Program-made: the position numbers and the translations under genes
Shown here: piece by piece, positions 7,283 to 13,873 of the stretch
Layout: each line of letters opens with the position of its first letter
Numbering within the stretch: the first letter of the stretch is position 1
NCBI GenBank assembly: GCA_036742665.1
Contig: DAINQP010000131.1
Span: 1-17,159, forward strand
DNA from: Gp6-AA40 sp036742665
GTDB taxonomy: Bacteria; Acidobacteriota; Vicinamibacteria; Vicinamibacterales; UBA2999
Length of the DNA stretch: 17,159 nt
Reading direction: 5' to 3'
The notes under the pieces: generated by a model
The model's database searches: none
What the model saw: only the letters and a program-made list of their open reading frames with translations
What the model was told of the DNA's origin: nothing

Positions 7283-8573
7283 CTTCGGCGCGAATCGCGC
7301 CTTTAAGCGTCGGTTCGTACTCCGGCGCCCACTCTGATGAATGCGGAGCGGGAACAGGAATGCCTGTCTTCCGGGACTCGTCGAGCTTTGCTCGATTGAC
7401 CGCGCCGATATGCAACAGCGCGATAGGCACGCCGGCGGCGCCATAGGACGCGAAGTCCTCCGACGTCATCTTCGCTGGCATCTCGACCACATTTGGATCG
7501 CCGAGCCCCGTCTTCAGCGCGGCAGCCAGACGCGAGATCAGTGCCGGATCGTTGACGACGGGCGGAGGAGCCACAGCGGGCGCAGTGACCAGCGGCTCGC
7601 GAGGCGCGCCTGCGGACTCGGCTTCGCCCTTGGCGATACGGCGAATGGCGGCGAGCGTGCGGGTTCGCACTTGTGGCGTCAACGTACGCACCGATAGTTC
7701 CAGCTTCACTTCATCCGGAATGATGTTGCCCTGCGTGCCGCCATGAATGGATCCGACCGTAATCACAATTGGCTCGGCCGGGTTGTTCTCGCGCGACACG
7801 ATGGTCTGCAGCGACAGAACGATGCGCGAGGCCAGTACCACGGGGTCGATGGTATTGTGCGGCATCGCCGCGTGGCCGCCACGCCCGTAGACGGTGATGT
7901 CCACGCGATCCGACATCGCGCGGAACAGACCTGCGTGATAACCGATCGTTCCCGACGGCATGGTGTCATCGTCGTGGAGCGAGAGGGCAAAGTCGGGGCG
8001 CGGGAAACGTTTGAAAAGGCCCTCGTCTAGCATGGCGACCGCGCCGCTCAGAGTCTCTTCCGCGGGCTGGCCGACCAGCATCAGCGTGCCCCGCCAGCGG
8101 TCTTTGTGTTCCGCCATGATCCGCGCCGTGCCCGCCCACGCCGACATATGGATGTCGTGACCGCAAGCGTGCATCACTGGTACGAGCTGGCCCGCCGCGT
8201 TCTTCGTCGTCACGCTGCTCGCAAACGGCAGTCCGGTCTTCTCGGCGACTGGAAGTGCGTCGAGCTCGGTGCGCAGCATGACGGTGGGCCCGGTGCCGTT
8301 CTTCATGATCGCCACGATGCCCGTTTTGCCGACGCCGGTCGTGACATCGAAACCGAGTGCTTTCAGCCGCGCAGCCAGCTTGGCAACTGTCTGCGTTTCC
8401 TGAAACGCGAGTTCCGGATTGCGATGCAGATCCTTGTAGAGCGTCTCGATGTCCGGATAGATCGCATCGATTTCCGACGCGGGACTACGTTGAGCAGCCA
8501 CGGCCGCCTGGAGAACGACGATCACAACAGCCCAAAGCTGAAAGCCCAAAGCCGAGAGCCTGCCTGAGCGCAT
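7254..8573 (-). CDS. exported M20-family amidohydrolase (IlbA/HipO/AbgB type)
   Basis: This metal-dependent amidohydrolase would cleave an N-acyl amino acid or similar amide in the periplasm or outside the cell. It has 439 residues with a signal peptide (1-28, ending VAAQ). M20D features follow: RTELDALPV (101-109), metal-site ACGHD with C137 and H139, QPAEE with E172/E173, H200 in LSLHDD, and a late PHSSEW block carrying the usual C-terminal His. A dimerisation domain occupies the middle. Auxin-conjugate, hippurate and aminobenzoyl-glutamate hydrolases share this fold, so the substrate cannot be named. The ATG lies 3 nt after the stop of the cytochrome c gene, indicating an operon. The start region is odd: codons 6-16 of the signal peptide are written in a 7-bp tandem repeat. 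Confidence 0.92.
   Translation of the reverse strand: MRSGRLSALGFQLWAVVIVVLQAAVAAQRSPASEIDAIYPDIETLYKDLHRNPELAFQETQTVAKLAARLKALGFDVTTGVGKTGIVAIMKNGTGPTVMLRTELDALPVAEKTGLPFASSVTTKNAAGQLVPVMHACGHDIHMSAWAGTARIMAEHKDRWRGTLMLVGQPAEETLSGAVAMLDEGLFKRFPRPDFALSLHDDDTMPSGTIGYHAGLFRAMSDRVDITVYGRGGHAAMPHNTIDPVVLASRIVLSLQTIVSRENNPAEPIVITVGSIHGGTQGNIIPDEVKLELSVRTLTPQVRTRTLAAIRRIAKGEAESAGAPREPLVTAPAVAPPPVVNDPALISRLAAALKTGLGDPNVVEMPAKMTSEDFASYGAAGVPIALLHIGAVNRAKLDESRKTGIPVPAPHSSEWAPEYEPTLKGAIRAEVTALLELLR
8529..8563. repeat. 7-bp tandem repeat inside a signal-peptide coding region
   Basis: Read on the plus strand there are five consecutive heptads: AGCCCAA, AGCTGAA, AGCCCAA, AGCCGAG and AGCCTGC. They fall within the first 45 bases of the amidohydrolase gene, where the minus strand encodes SALGFQLWAV as signal-peptide core. 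Because 7 is not a multiple of 3, the reading frame shifts through the unit from copy to copy. Confidence 0.75.
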
Positions 8574-8576
8574 CGC

Positions 8577-8972
8577 CTACTTCTTCGCCAGCGAGCGAAT
8601 GTAGTTCACCACGTTCCAGATGTCGGTATCCTTGATGCGATCGCCCCACGGCTCCATCGCGAGATCCGGCGGCACGCCGTTCTTGATCACCGAGAAGATC
8701 TCGCCGTCGCTGCCGCCGCGCTTCCAGTCCTTGTCCGTGAGATCAGGCGCCGGTGGGCTGATGTCGCTTCCCGAGCCGCCCTCGGCATTGACGCCGTGGC
8801 ACACCGCGCAGTAGCGCGTATAGACCTGCCTGCCGGTCGCGATGGACGCTGGGTCCGCAGCCACGGGATTCGGGATCTTGGCAGCTTCAGGATTGCCCTG
8901 CGCAAACACGACGGCGACCGTGAGCATGGCGGACGCGAGCGCGAGCAGCACGGTGGTTCGGGTCGGATACAT
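8577..8972 (-). CDS. small exported c-type cytochrome
   Basis: This is a periplasmic electron carrier of the class I cytochrome c family. Of 131 residues, about 1-25 form a signal peptide (hydrophobic core VLLALASAMLTVAVVFAQ). The mature part has one haem site, CAVCH (55-59), and a probable axial ligand M106 in DLAMEPWG, followed by the C-terminal helix WNVVNYIRSL. The start at 8972 is chosen over an in-frame ATG at 8987 for two reasons. GAGG (complement of 8979-8982) lies 6 nt upstream of 8972, and a candidate -10 box ends only 4 nt before 8987, leaving no room for a transcript start. It is the first gene of an operon with the amidohydrolase. A partner could be one of the quinoproteins of the window, but they are not adjacent (inference). 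Confidence 0.92.
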   Translation of the reverse strand: MYPTRTTVLLALASAMLTVAVVFAQGNPEAAKIPNPVAADPASIATGRQVYTRYCAVCHGVNAEGGSGSDISPPAPDLTDKDWKRGGSDGEIFSVIKNGVPPDLAMEPWGDRIKDTDIWNVVNYIRSLAKK

Positions 8973-8991
8973 GGATGACCTCGCCATGAGT

Positions 8992-8999
8992 CGTATATT
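8992..8999. promoter_or_regulatory. possible overlapping divergent -10 boxes
   Basis: CGTATATT contains TATACG on the minus strand (8997 to 8992), giving a leader of about 13 nt for the cytochrome gene, and TATATT on the plus strand (8994-8999), giving a leader of about 75 nt for nfo that would include the heptad array. On the minus strand a TGGACC hexamer 16 bp upstream matches the -35 consensus at 4 of 6 positions. Confidence 0.4.
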
Positions 9000-9027
9000 G
9001 TGCTTCAGTAAGGGTCCATTTTCTGAG

Positions 9028-9076
9028 TCCTGACTCCTGATCCCTAATTCCTGATTCCTGATTCCTGAATCCTGCT
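9028..9076. repeat. 7-bp tandem repeat array directly upstream of nfo
   Basis: Seven contiguous heptads are seen: TCCTGAC, TCCTGAT, CCCTAAT, TCCTGAT, TCCTGAT, TCCTGAA and TCCTGCT. The array ends 2 nt before the GTG start of nfo and so occupies the place of its ribosome binding site, which is not recognisable. Unit drift suggests a degraded array or a slipped-strand product. Confidence 0.85.
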
Positions 9077-9078
9077 CC

Positions 9079-9954
9079 GTGCGTATTGGTGCTCATATGT
9101 CGGTGGCCGGCGGCGTGGCCAATGCCGTCGAACGGGCGGTGCTGCACCGCTGCGAATCCCTGCAGCTGTTCACGAAAAACTCGCGTCAACTGCTCGGCAA
9201 GCCTCTGGATCCTTCCGATGTTCGCCGCTTCCGTCGTCGCATTGACGAGACCGGCATCACGCCGATCGTTTCGCATGCCAGCTATCTGATCAACCTGGCG
9301 ACGGCGTCTCCCACGCTCCGGCCGCCGACGCTCGCCGCCTTCGTCGACGAACTTGATCGTGCGCACGCGCTTGGCCTGCTCGGGGTCGTCATTCACCCGG
9401 GTGTTTGCGTGACGGGAACAGAGGAGGCTGGGCTGCAGTTGATCGCTGACGCGATCCGCACGGCGTTCAAGGCGCACCCCCGCCGCAAGACCATGGTGCT
9501 GCTCGAGCACACTGCCGGGCAGGGCCGAACGCTTGGACATCGCTTCGAACATCTGGCGGCAATCATCGATCAGCTGAATGGATCGTCACGCGTCGGTGTC
9601 TGTCTCGATACCTGTCACCTGGTCGCATCTGGGTACGACATCGTGTCCGAGGCTGGCTATCGCGACACCTTCGCGAGCTTCGATCGCATCGTCGGCTTTG
9701 GCCGGTTGAAGGTGTTTCATGGCAACGACTCGAAGCGGCCGTGCGGCAGCCGCGTTGACCGCCACGAGCACATCGGTCAGGGCTGCCTCGGGCTCGGTAC
9801 CTTTCGTCGTCTGCTGCACGATCGCCGCTTCAGTCACTTGCCGATCCTGATTGAGACGGAGAAGGCGGTGAGCACCACCAAGCCCGGTTTGATTGCCATC
9901 GATCGCTACGACATGCAGAACCTCGACACGCTGCGCAATCTTCGAATGAGTTGA
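9079..9954 (+). CDS. nfo: endonuclease IV (AP endonuclease, deoxyribonuclease IV)
   Basis: This enzyme cuts DNA 5' of abasic sites in base-excision repair, in the cytoplasm. The 291-residue protein starts RIGAHMSVAGG, the conserved first strand of the family, which fixes the GTG start at 9079. All nine zinc-ligand positions known from the E. coli enzyme have counterparts: H66, H106, E143 (LLEHTAGQG), D177 and H180 (VCLDTCHLVASGYD), H214 (KVFHGNDSK), D227 and H229 (SRVDRHEHIGQG) and E259 (PILIETEK). The usual LENTAGQG has His in place of Asn. No Shine-Dalgarno is visible because a 7-bp repeat array abuts the start; the leader may be unstructured or read weakly. The gene is divergent from the cytochrome operon and stands alone functionally. 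The last 25 residues exceed the core fold. Confidence 0.96.
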   Translation: MRIGAHMSVAGGVANAVERAVLHRCESLQLFTKNSRQLLGKPLDPSDVRRFRRRIDETGITPIVSHASYLINLATASPTLRPPTLAAFVDELDRAHALGLLGVVIHPGVCVTGTEEAGLQLIADAIRTAFKAHPRRKTMVLLEHTAGQGRTLGHRFEHLAAIIDQLNGSSRVGVCLDTCHLVASGYDIVSEAGYRDTFASFDRIVGFGRLKVFHGNDSKRPCGSRVDRHEHIGQGCLGLGTFRRLLHDRRFSHLPILIETEKAVSTTKPGLIAIDRYDMQNLDTLRNLRMS

Positions 9955-9979
9955 CGTAGAGGCGGGTCTTTAGACTCGC
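9955..9979 (+). repeat. REP-like palindrome, copy A (weak)
   Basis: Directly after the nfo stop, CGTAGAGGCGGGTCTTTAGA (9955-9974) continues into CTCGC. GCGGGTCT (9962-9969) pairs with AGACTCGC (9972-9979), with one G-T wobble and a tight TT/TTTA loop. The leading CGTAG-GGC and the TTT loop match the copies around the tannase start, so it is placed in the same family. It could also act as a weak terminator for nfo; there is no T-tract. Confidence 0.5.
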
Positions 9980-10001
9980 ATGGAGCCGCCTGGACCTGCG
10001 A

Positions 10002-10007
10002 TATAGT
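10002..10007 (+). promoter_or_regulatory. possible -10 box of the MBL-fold gene
   Basis: TATAGT ends 7 nt before the ATG at 10015, and no Shine-Dalgarno lies between. If used, transcription would begin at or next to the start codon, giving a leaderless message. No good -35 hexamer is visible. Confidence 0.3.
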
Positions 10008-10014
10008 CCGCGCA

Positions 10015-10968
10015 ATGAAGCGACTGACGCTGCTCGGTCTCCTCGTCGCCATATTCGTGTTGCAGAGCGGGTGGGCGGTGTACACGCAGACCGCCAAGCC
10101 GCCCGGTCCACTACGCACCGAGCGTGTGAAGGGCGATCTGCACATGATCTCCGGTGAGGGTGGCAATGTTGCGCTCTATGCGACCAACGACGGCGTTGTC
10201 CTGGTTGACGACATGTTCGACCGCAACCACGCCGATATCCTCGCGCAGGTCAAGACGGTCACCGATAAGCCGCTGAAATACGTCATCAACACGCACCAGC
10301 ATGACGATCATGCGGGCGGTGATGTGAAGATGCTGCCGCTCGCCGAAGTGATCGCGCATCGGAACGTCTATGCGAACCTGAAGGATCTCAAGCGGCCGTA
10401 CTACGAGGACACACCTGGTACGCCGATCGGACTGCCGCGCATCACATTCACCGATCAACTCGACGTCCACCTTGGCGGAAAGGACGTACAGGCCTACTAC
10501 TTCGGTCGCGGCCACACCAGCGGCGACGCAGTCATCTATTTCCCGGACGTGCGTGCCATTCACACCGGCGATCTGTTTCTTGCGTTCCGAGGCGTTGGCC
10601 GTGGCGCAGCGCCCGCGCAGCCGCGGCCGCCGGGTGTGTCGATCTATGTGGATTATGTGCAGGGCGGCAGCTTCATCGACTGGTCGAAGACGCTCGATGG
10701 CGTGCTGAAGCTGGACTTCGACACCGTAATCCCGGGACACGGGCAGGTGTCCACGAGGGCCGACCTGGTGAAATTCAAATCGGATCTCGAGACGATGCGC
10801 AGCCGTCTTACCGGTTTGATCAAGCAGGGCAGCACCATGGCGCAGCTCGCGAAAATCCTCGAGGACGACTACGGTTGGCGATCGACCGGCTGTCCACCGA
10901 CCCCGCCGACACCGGGCTGCCTACAGTATCAGCAGCTCGATACGTTGATCGCCGAGCTCGGGCGATGA
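10015..10968 (+). CDS. exported metallo-beta-lactamase-fold hydrolase
   Basis: This 317-residue protein has a signal peptide or N-terminal anchor (1-26) followed by an MBL-fold domain. The dinuclear metal site is complete: HQHDDH (H94, H96, D98, H99), H167 in GRGHTSGD, D186 in HTGDLF and H242 in IPGHGQ. The spacing and the GHTSGD and TGDLF motifs are those of class B-like or quinoprotein-relay-type hydrolases. However, a beta-lactamase role cannot be claimed because many exported MBL proteins of soil bacteria act on other substrates. The C-terminal region (about 250-317) is a helix-rich tail with CPPTPPTPGCLQYQQL. No Shine-Dalgarno is seen. The gene follows nfo by 60 bp and converges on a quinoprotein gene; the neighbours give no direct substrate clue. 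Confidence 0.88.
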   Translation: MKRLTLLGLLVAIFVLQSGWAVYTQTAKPPGPLRTERVKGDLHMISGEGGNVALYATNDGVVLVDDMFDRNHADILAQVKTVTDKPLKYVINTHQHDDHAGGDVKMLPLAEVIAHRNVYANLKDLKRPYYEDTPGTPIGLPRITFTDQLDVHLGGKDVQAYYFGRGHTSGDAVIYFPDVRAIHTGDLFLAFRGVGRGAAPAQPRPPGVSIYVDYVQGGSFIDWSKTLDGVLKLDFDTVIPGHGQVSTRADLVKFKSDLETMRSRLTGLIKQGSTMAQLAKILEDDYGWRSTGCPPTPPTPGCLQYQQLDTLIAELGR

Positions 10969-10990
10969 GCGACGGAGATTGCTCCGTCGC
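10969..10990. terminator. perfect 9-bp hairpin between convergent genes
   Basis: GCGACGGAG (10969-10977) and CTCCGTCGC (10982-10990) form a perfect stem with loop ATTG. It begins on the base after the TGA of the MBL gene and lies 21 bp from the stop of the convergent quinoprotein gene. No T-tract follows on either strand, so it may only stabilise 3' ends or work as a bidirectional terminator of non-classical type. Confidence 0.5.
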
Positions 10991-11011
10991 CTCCGTTCCC
11001 CTCGCGATGGG

Positions 11012-12769
11012 TTACGGCAACGCATACACCGCGATAGCACCGCCATCGGGCGGCTCCGGTACTTTGCCCGGAAACAGGCGACCGATTGCGCCGTTCATCC
11101 CTCGCACATCTCCGCCCCAGCCTGAAAGCACCGCAACGTACTGCTTGCCATCGACTGTGAATGTCGTCGGCGGCGCGACGATGCCGTTGTCGGTGACGGA
11201 TTCCCACAGTAGCTTGCCCGTCGTGGCGTCGAACGCGTGGATCTTGCGATCGTTGGTGCCTCCAGTGAAGACGAGTCCGCCGGCGGTGGTGAGCATCGAA
11301 CCCCAATTCGGCGTGAATTCGTACTTGTGACGCCACACGCGCTGACCGGTGTCCACGTTCCACGCCTGCACTTCACCGCCGACGTGGTCGGCACCAGGCG
11401 CGGAAATCGGTGGCCCGCCGAACTGCGTGCCCGCGAAGCTCTTGCCAGCCTGATACGTCACTGGTATGCCGGTGAGCGCTCCGCACAGTCCGTTGTTCGC
11501 CGGGATGTAGATCATACGCGTCTGAGGGTTGAAGGCGATCGGCGGCCAATTCTTGCCGCCGTGTGAGCCAGGGCAGAACTCGGTGCGTCTGCCCGTTCCG
11601 GGCTTGTGCGCGGGATCGACGTCCGGCTTGCCGGTCTTGGGATCGAGCGCGCGGAAGACGTTCTGAATCACGTACGGCTTGCCTTCGACGAACTTGATCG
11701 GACCGTTGCTGCGCTCGAGGAACCACAGGTAGCCGTCGCGCGCGACGTTGACCAGCCCTTTGATCGTGCGGCCGTTGCGCTGGTAGTCGATCAGCAGCGG
11801 CGGCGACACTTCATCCCAGTCCCAGGACTCATTCGGGTTGTACTGGAAGTGGCCTTTGATTTGCCCCGTTGCGACGTCGAGAGCCACGGTGGACGCGACA
11901 TAGAGATTGTCGCCGGGACGTTGATCGCCCATCCACGGACCGCCGTTGCCGGTGCCCCAGAACGCGAGATTGGTTTCGGGATCGTAGTTGCCCGTCACCC
12001 AGATCGGTGCGCCTCCGGTCTTCCACTGATCGCCCTTCGGCCATGTCTCGCTGCCCGGCTCGCCGGGCGCCGGCACCGTATAGGTGCGCCACAGTTCCTT
12101 TCCCGACTCGGGATCGAACGCGGCCACGAAGCCGCGCACGCCAAACTCACCACCAGAAGCACCGATCATCAACTTGTTGTCTGCGACGAGCGGCGCCAGC
12201 GTCAGGTAGTAGGCGGACTTGTTGTCGGCGACCACCTCGGTCCACACCTCTTTGCCCGTGCGTGCATCGAGCGCGGTGAGCACGGCCTCGCCGGCAGCAA
12301 AGAAGATCTTGTCGCCGTAGAGCGCGACGCCGCGATTGGTATCGTGCAGCACAAAGGCGCCGGACGGGCGCGGCCGCTTGTAGCGCCACAGCACGTCGCC
12401 GGTCTTCGCGTTCAGCGCCAGCACCTGGTTATTGGGCGTGGTGATGAACATCACGCCGTTGTTGACGACGGGGGCCGCCTCATGGACGCGACCTTCGCCG
12501 GTCGGCATGTTCCACACCCGGCGCAGTTGTGCGACGTTCGCGGTCGTGATCTGGTTGAGTGGGCTATAGCCCCAGCCGTCATACGTACGTCGTATCGCGA
12601 GCCAGTTGCCCGGCTCAGGGTTCTTGAGACGCGCTGCCGTGACGGTCTGATAATCGCGAAGAATTGCGGGTGGGTTGGGCCGCGGTTCAGGTTTCTGCTG
12701 GGCGGCAACTACGGCGACGAATAACAATCCGCCCGTCAGCGCAATAAGAGAGCCCTTCATTGTCGACAT
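11012..12769 (-). CDS. PQQ-dependent dehydrogenase (quinoprotein, methanol/ethanol-dehydrogenase-like)
   Basis: This periplasmic quinoprotein would oxidise an alcohol or sugar using PQQ. The 585-residue protein has a signal peptide (about 1-24, ending VAAQQ) and an eight-bladed propeller marked by repeated W-docking motifs such as LNAKTGDVLW, LDARTGKEVW, FDPESGKELW and FDATTGKLLW. Counterparts of the methanol dehydrogenase active site are present: E208 in GGEFGVRG, N275 in WGTGNGGPW and D317 in ESWDWD. The vicinal Cys pair of methanol dehydrogenase is not seen, and there is no fused cytochrome domain, so an external electron acceptor is needed. The ATG at 12769 is chosen because the signal peptide follows at once; the frame is open to 12868 but that part has no family character. 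No Shine-Dalgarno is visible; a -10-like TATACA ends 9 nt upstream. The gene is divergent from the TIGR03435 gene. Confidence 0.92.
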   Translation of the reverse strand: MSTMKGSLIALTGGLLFVAVVAAQQKPEPRPNPPAILRDYQTVTAARLKNPEPGNWLAIRRTYDGWGYSPLNQITTANVAQLRRVWNMPTGEGRVHEAAPVVNNGVMFITTPNNQVLALNAKTGDVLWRYKRPRPSGAFVLHDTNRGVALYGDKIFFAAGEAVLTALDARTGKEVWTEVVADNKSAYYLTLAPLVADNKLMIGASGGEFGVRGFVAAFDPESGKELWRTYTVPAPGEPGSETWPKGDQWKTGGAPIWVTGNYDPETNLAFWGTGNGGPWMGDQRPGDNLYVASTVALDVATGQIKGHFQYNPNESWDWDEVSPPLLIDYQRNGRTIKGLVNVARDGYLWFLERSNGPIKFVEGKPYVIQNVFRALDPKTGKPDVDPAHKPGTGRRTEFCPGSHGGKNWPPIAFNPQTRMIYIPANNGLCGALTGIPVTYQAGKSFAGTQFGGPPISAPGADHVGGEVQAWNVDTGQRVWRHKYEFTPNWGSMLTTAGGLVFTGGTNDRKIHAFDATTGKLLWESVTDNGIVAPPTTFTVDGKQYVAVLSGWGGDVRGMNGAIGRLFPGKVPEPPDGGAIAVYALP

Positions 12770-12776
12770 GCGGCCG

Positions 12777-12786
12777 ATTGTATACT
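12777..12786. promoter_or_regulatory. possible overlapping divergent -10 boxes
   Basis: ATTGTATACT holds TATACA (AT) on the minus strand (12784 to 12779), ending 9 nt before the quinoprotein ATG, and TATACT (12781-12786) on the plus strand, about 100 nt before the TIGR03435 gene. The core GTATAC is a true palindrome. No clear -35 was found on either side. Confidence 0.4.
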
Positions 12787-12892
12787 TCGTCACGCGCAGG
12801 GCGAGTCTCGTTCCCGCCTCACGTCCCGTCGAGATTTCGCCGTCCATCGCACCGCGCCAGGCGTCCAATGAGTCAACAGCGCGAGGTTAGCC

Positions 12893-13840
12893 ATGCGATA
12901 CCTGCTTGCCCTCGTCCCTTTCGCCTTGGTCGCGACGCTCTCTGCACAGAATGCGGTGTTCATTGGCGGCACACAGCCTCCGGCGCCACCGTGGGATGCC
13001 CCCCATCTCGAGTTCGAAGTGGTATCGGTCAAGACCAACAAGTCCGGACCGACCATGATGATGATGCGCACGCTGCCGACCAGCTTCAACGTGACGAACG
13101 TGCCGCTGCGCCTGCTCATCACGCAGGCCTATCGTTTGTCGAACTATCAAATGGTCGGTGGGCCAAGCTGGATCGACTCCGAGCGATTCGACATCATCGC
13201 TAAAGCGCCCGAGGGATCAAGTCCGGATCAGACGATGTTGATGCTGCGCGGCCTGCTTGCGCAGCGGTTCAGGCTGAAGGTGCACGCCGAGACACGAGAG
13301 GTGCCGATCTACGCGCTGACGCTGGCGCGCAGCGACGGCAAGCTCGGACCGAAGCTCTCGAAGAGTACTGATGATTGCGAGAAGATCCTCGCTGAACGGC
13401 GAGCAGCGGCGGTGGCGGCGCGCGCAGGTGGAGCCGGGCCGGTGCCGTTCACCCCTCCCGGACCGAACGAGAAGCCGGTGTGCACGATCAACATGCGGCC
13501 GACACCTGTGCCCAACGGTCCACCCCTTCTCACCTTCAAGGCTGGAGGCCAGACGCTGCAATCGCTCGTCAGCCAGGTGTCGTCGTTCCTGAACAAACGC
13601 GTCGTCGATCGCACGGGTCTCACAGGCCTGTACGATTTCGAGCTGCAGTTCTCGATGGGGACGCAGATGCCGCTCACCACGCAAGCGCCGGGAGCCGGCG
13701 GCGCTGCGACTACGGCGCCGATCGATGACGGGCCAACGATGTTCGACGCCGTGCGCGAGTTGGGTTTGAAGCTCGAATCGGAGCGAGGACCTGTCGAGCA
13801 CCTCGTGATCGACAACGTGGAGCGACCTACGGAGGACTAA
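12893..13840 (+). CDS. TIGR03435 family secreted protein
   Basis: This is a member of the 'soil-associated' TIGR03435 family, whose function is not known. The 315-residue protein has a signal peptide (1-19, ending LSAQ). Family blocks then appear in order: FEVVSVKTNKSG (41-52), PLRLLITQAYRLSNYQMVGGP (71-91, split by a turn), WIDSERFDIIAKAPEG (93-108), QRFRLKVHAETREVPIYALT (124-143), KRVVDRTGLTGLYDFELQF near 240-255, and the end signature ELGLKLESERGPVEHLVID then NVERPTED. A run of four Met (55-58) and a Gly/Ala/Pro-rich insert (about 175-190) are probably species-specific. GAGG lies 6 nt before the ATG. In Acidobacteriota such genes are often found in many copies, frequently beside regulators; none is seen here. 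The gene converges on tannase with a hairpin between the two stops. Confidence 0.93.
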   Translation: MRYLLALVPFALVATLSAQNAVFIGGTQPPAPPWDAPHLEFEVVSVKTNKSGPTMMMMRTLPTSFNVTNVPLRLLITQAYRLSNYQMVGGPSWIDSERFDIIAKAPEGSSPDQTMLMLRGLLAQRFRLKVHAETREVPIYALTLARSDGKLGPKLSKSTDDCEKILAERRAAAVAARAGGAGPVPFTPPGPNEKPVCTINMRPTPVPNGPPLLTFKAGGQTLQSLVSQVSSFLNKRVVDRTGLTGLYDFELQFSMGTQMPLTTQAPGAGGAATTAPIDDGPTMFDAVRELGLKLESERGPVEHLVIDNVERPTED

Positions 13841-13866
13841 GGCGGGTCTACAAAGCAAGACCCGCC
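13841..13866. terminator. perfect 9-bp hairpin between convergent genes, related to the REP-like family
   Basis: GGCGGGTCT (13841-13849) pairs perfectly with AGACCCGCC (13858-13866) across the 8-nt loop ACAAAGCA. It starts directly after the TAA of the TIGR03435 gene and ends 7 bp before the tannase stop. The arm GGCGGGTCT is identical to the left arm of palindrome copy A at 9961-9969, so it may be a REP-like element with a longer loop that also serves as a bidirectional terminator. No T-tract is present. Confidence 0.5.
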
Positions 13867-13873
13867 CTGCCGA

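Noticed and set aside
9028..9076. CRISPR-like array
   Set aside because: Units are 7 bp with no spacers; this is a simple tandem repeat. No cas gene is in the window.
10015..10968. Antibiotic-resistance beta-lactamase
   Set aside because: The metal site is complete, but the fold is shared by many unrelated hydrolases and nothing specific to class B beta-lactamases was identified.
11606..12724. Plus-strand open frame of 372 codons under the quinoprotein gene
   Set aside because: Composition typical of antisense of a propeller gene and no recognisable motif.
12770..12868. N-terminal extension of the quinoprotein to 12868
   Set aside because: It would put 33 residues in front of a good signal peptide and cover the promoter-like box.
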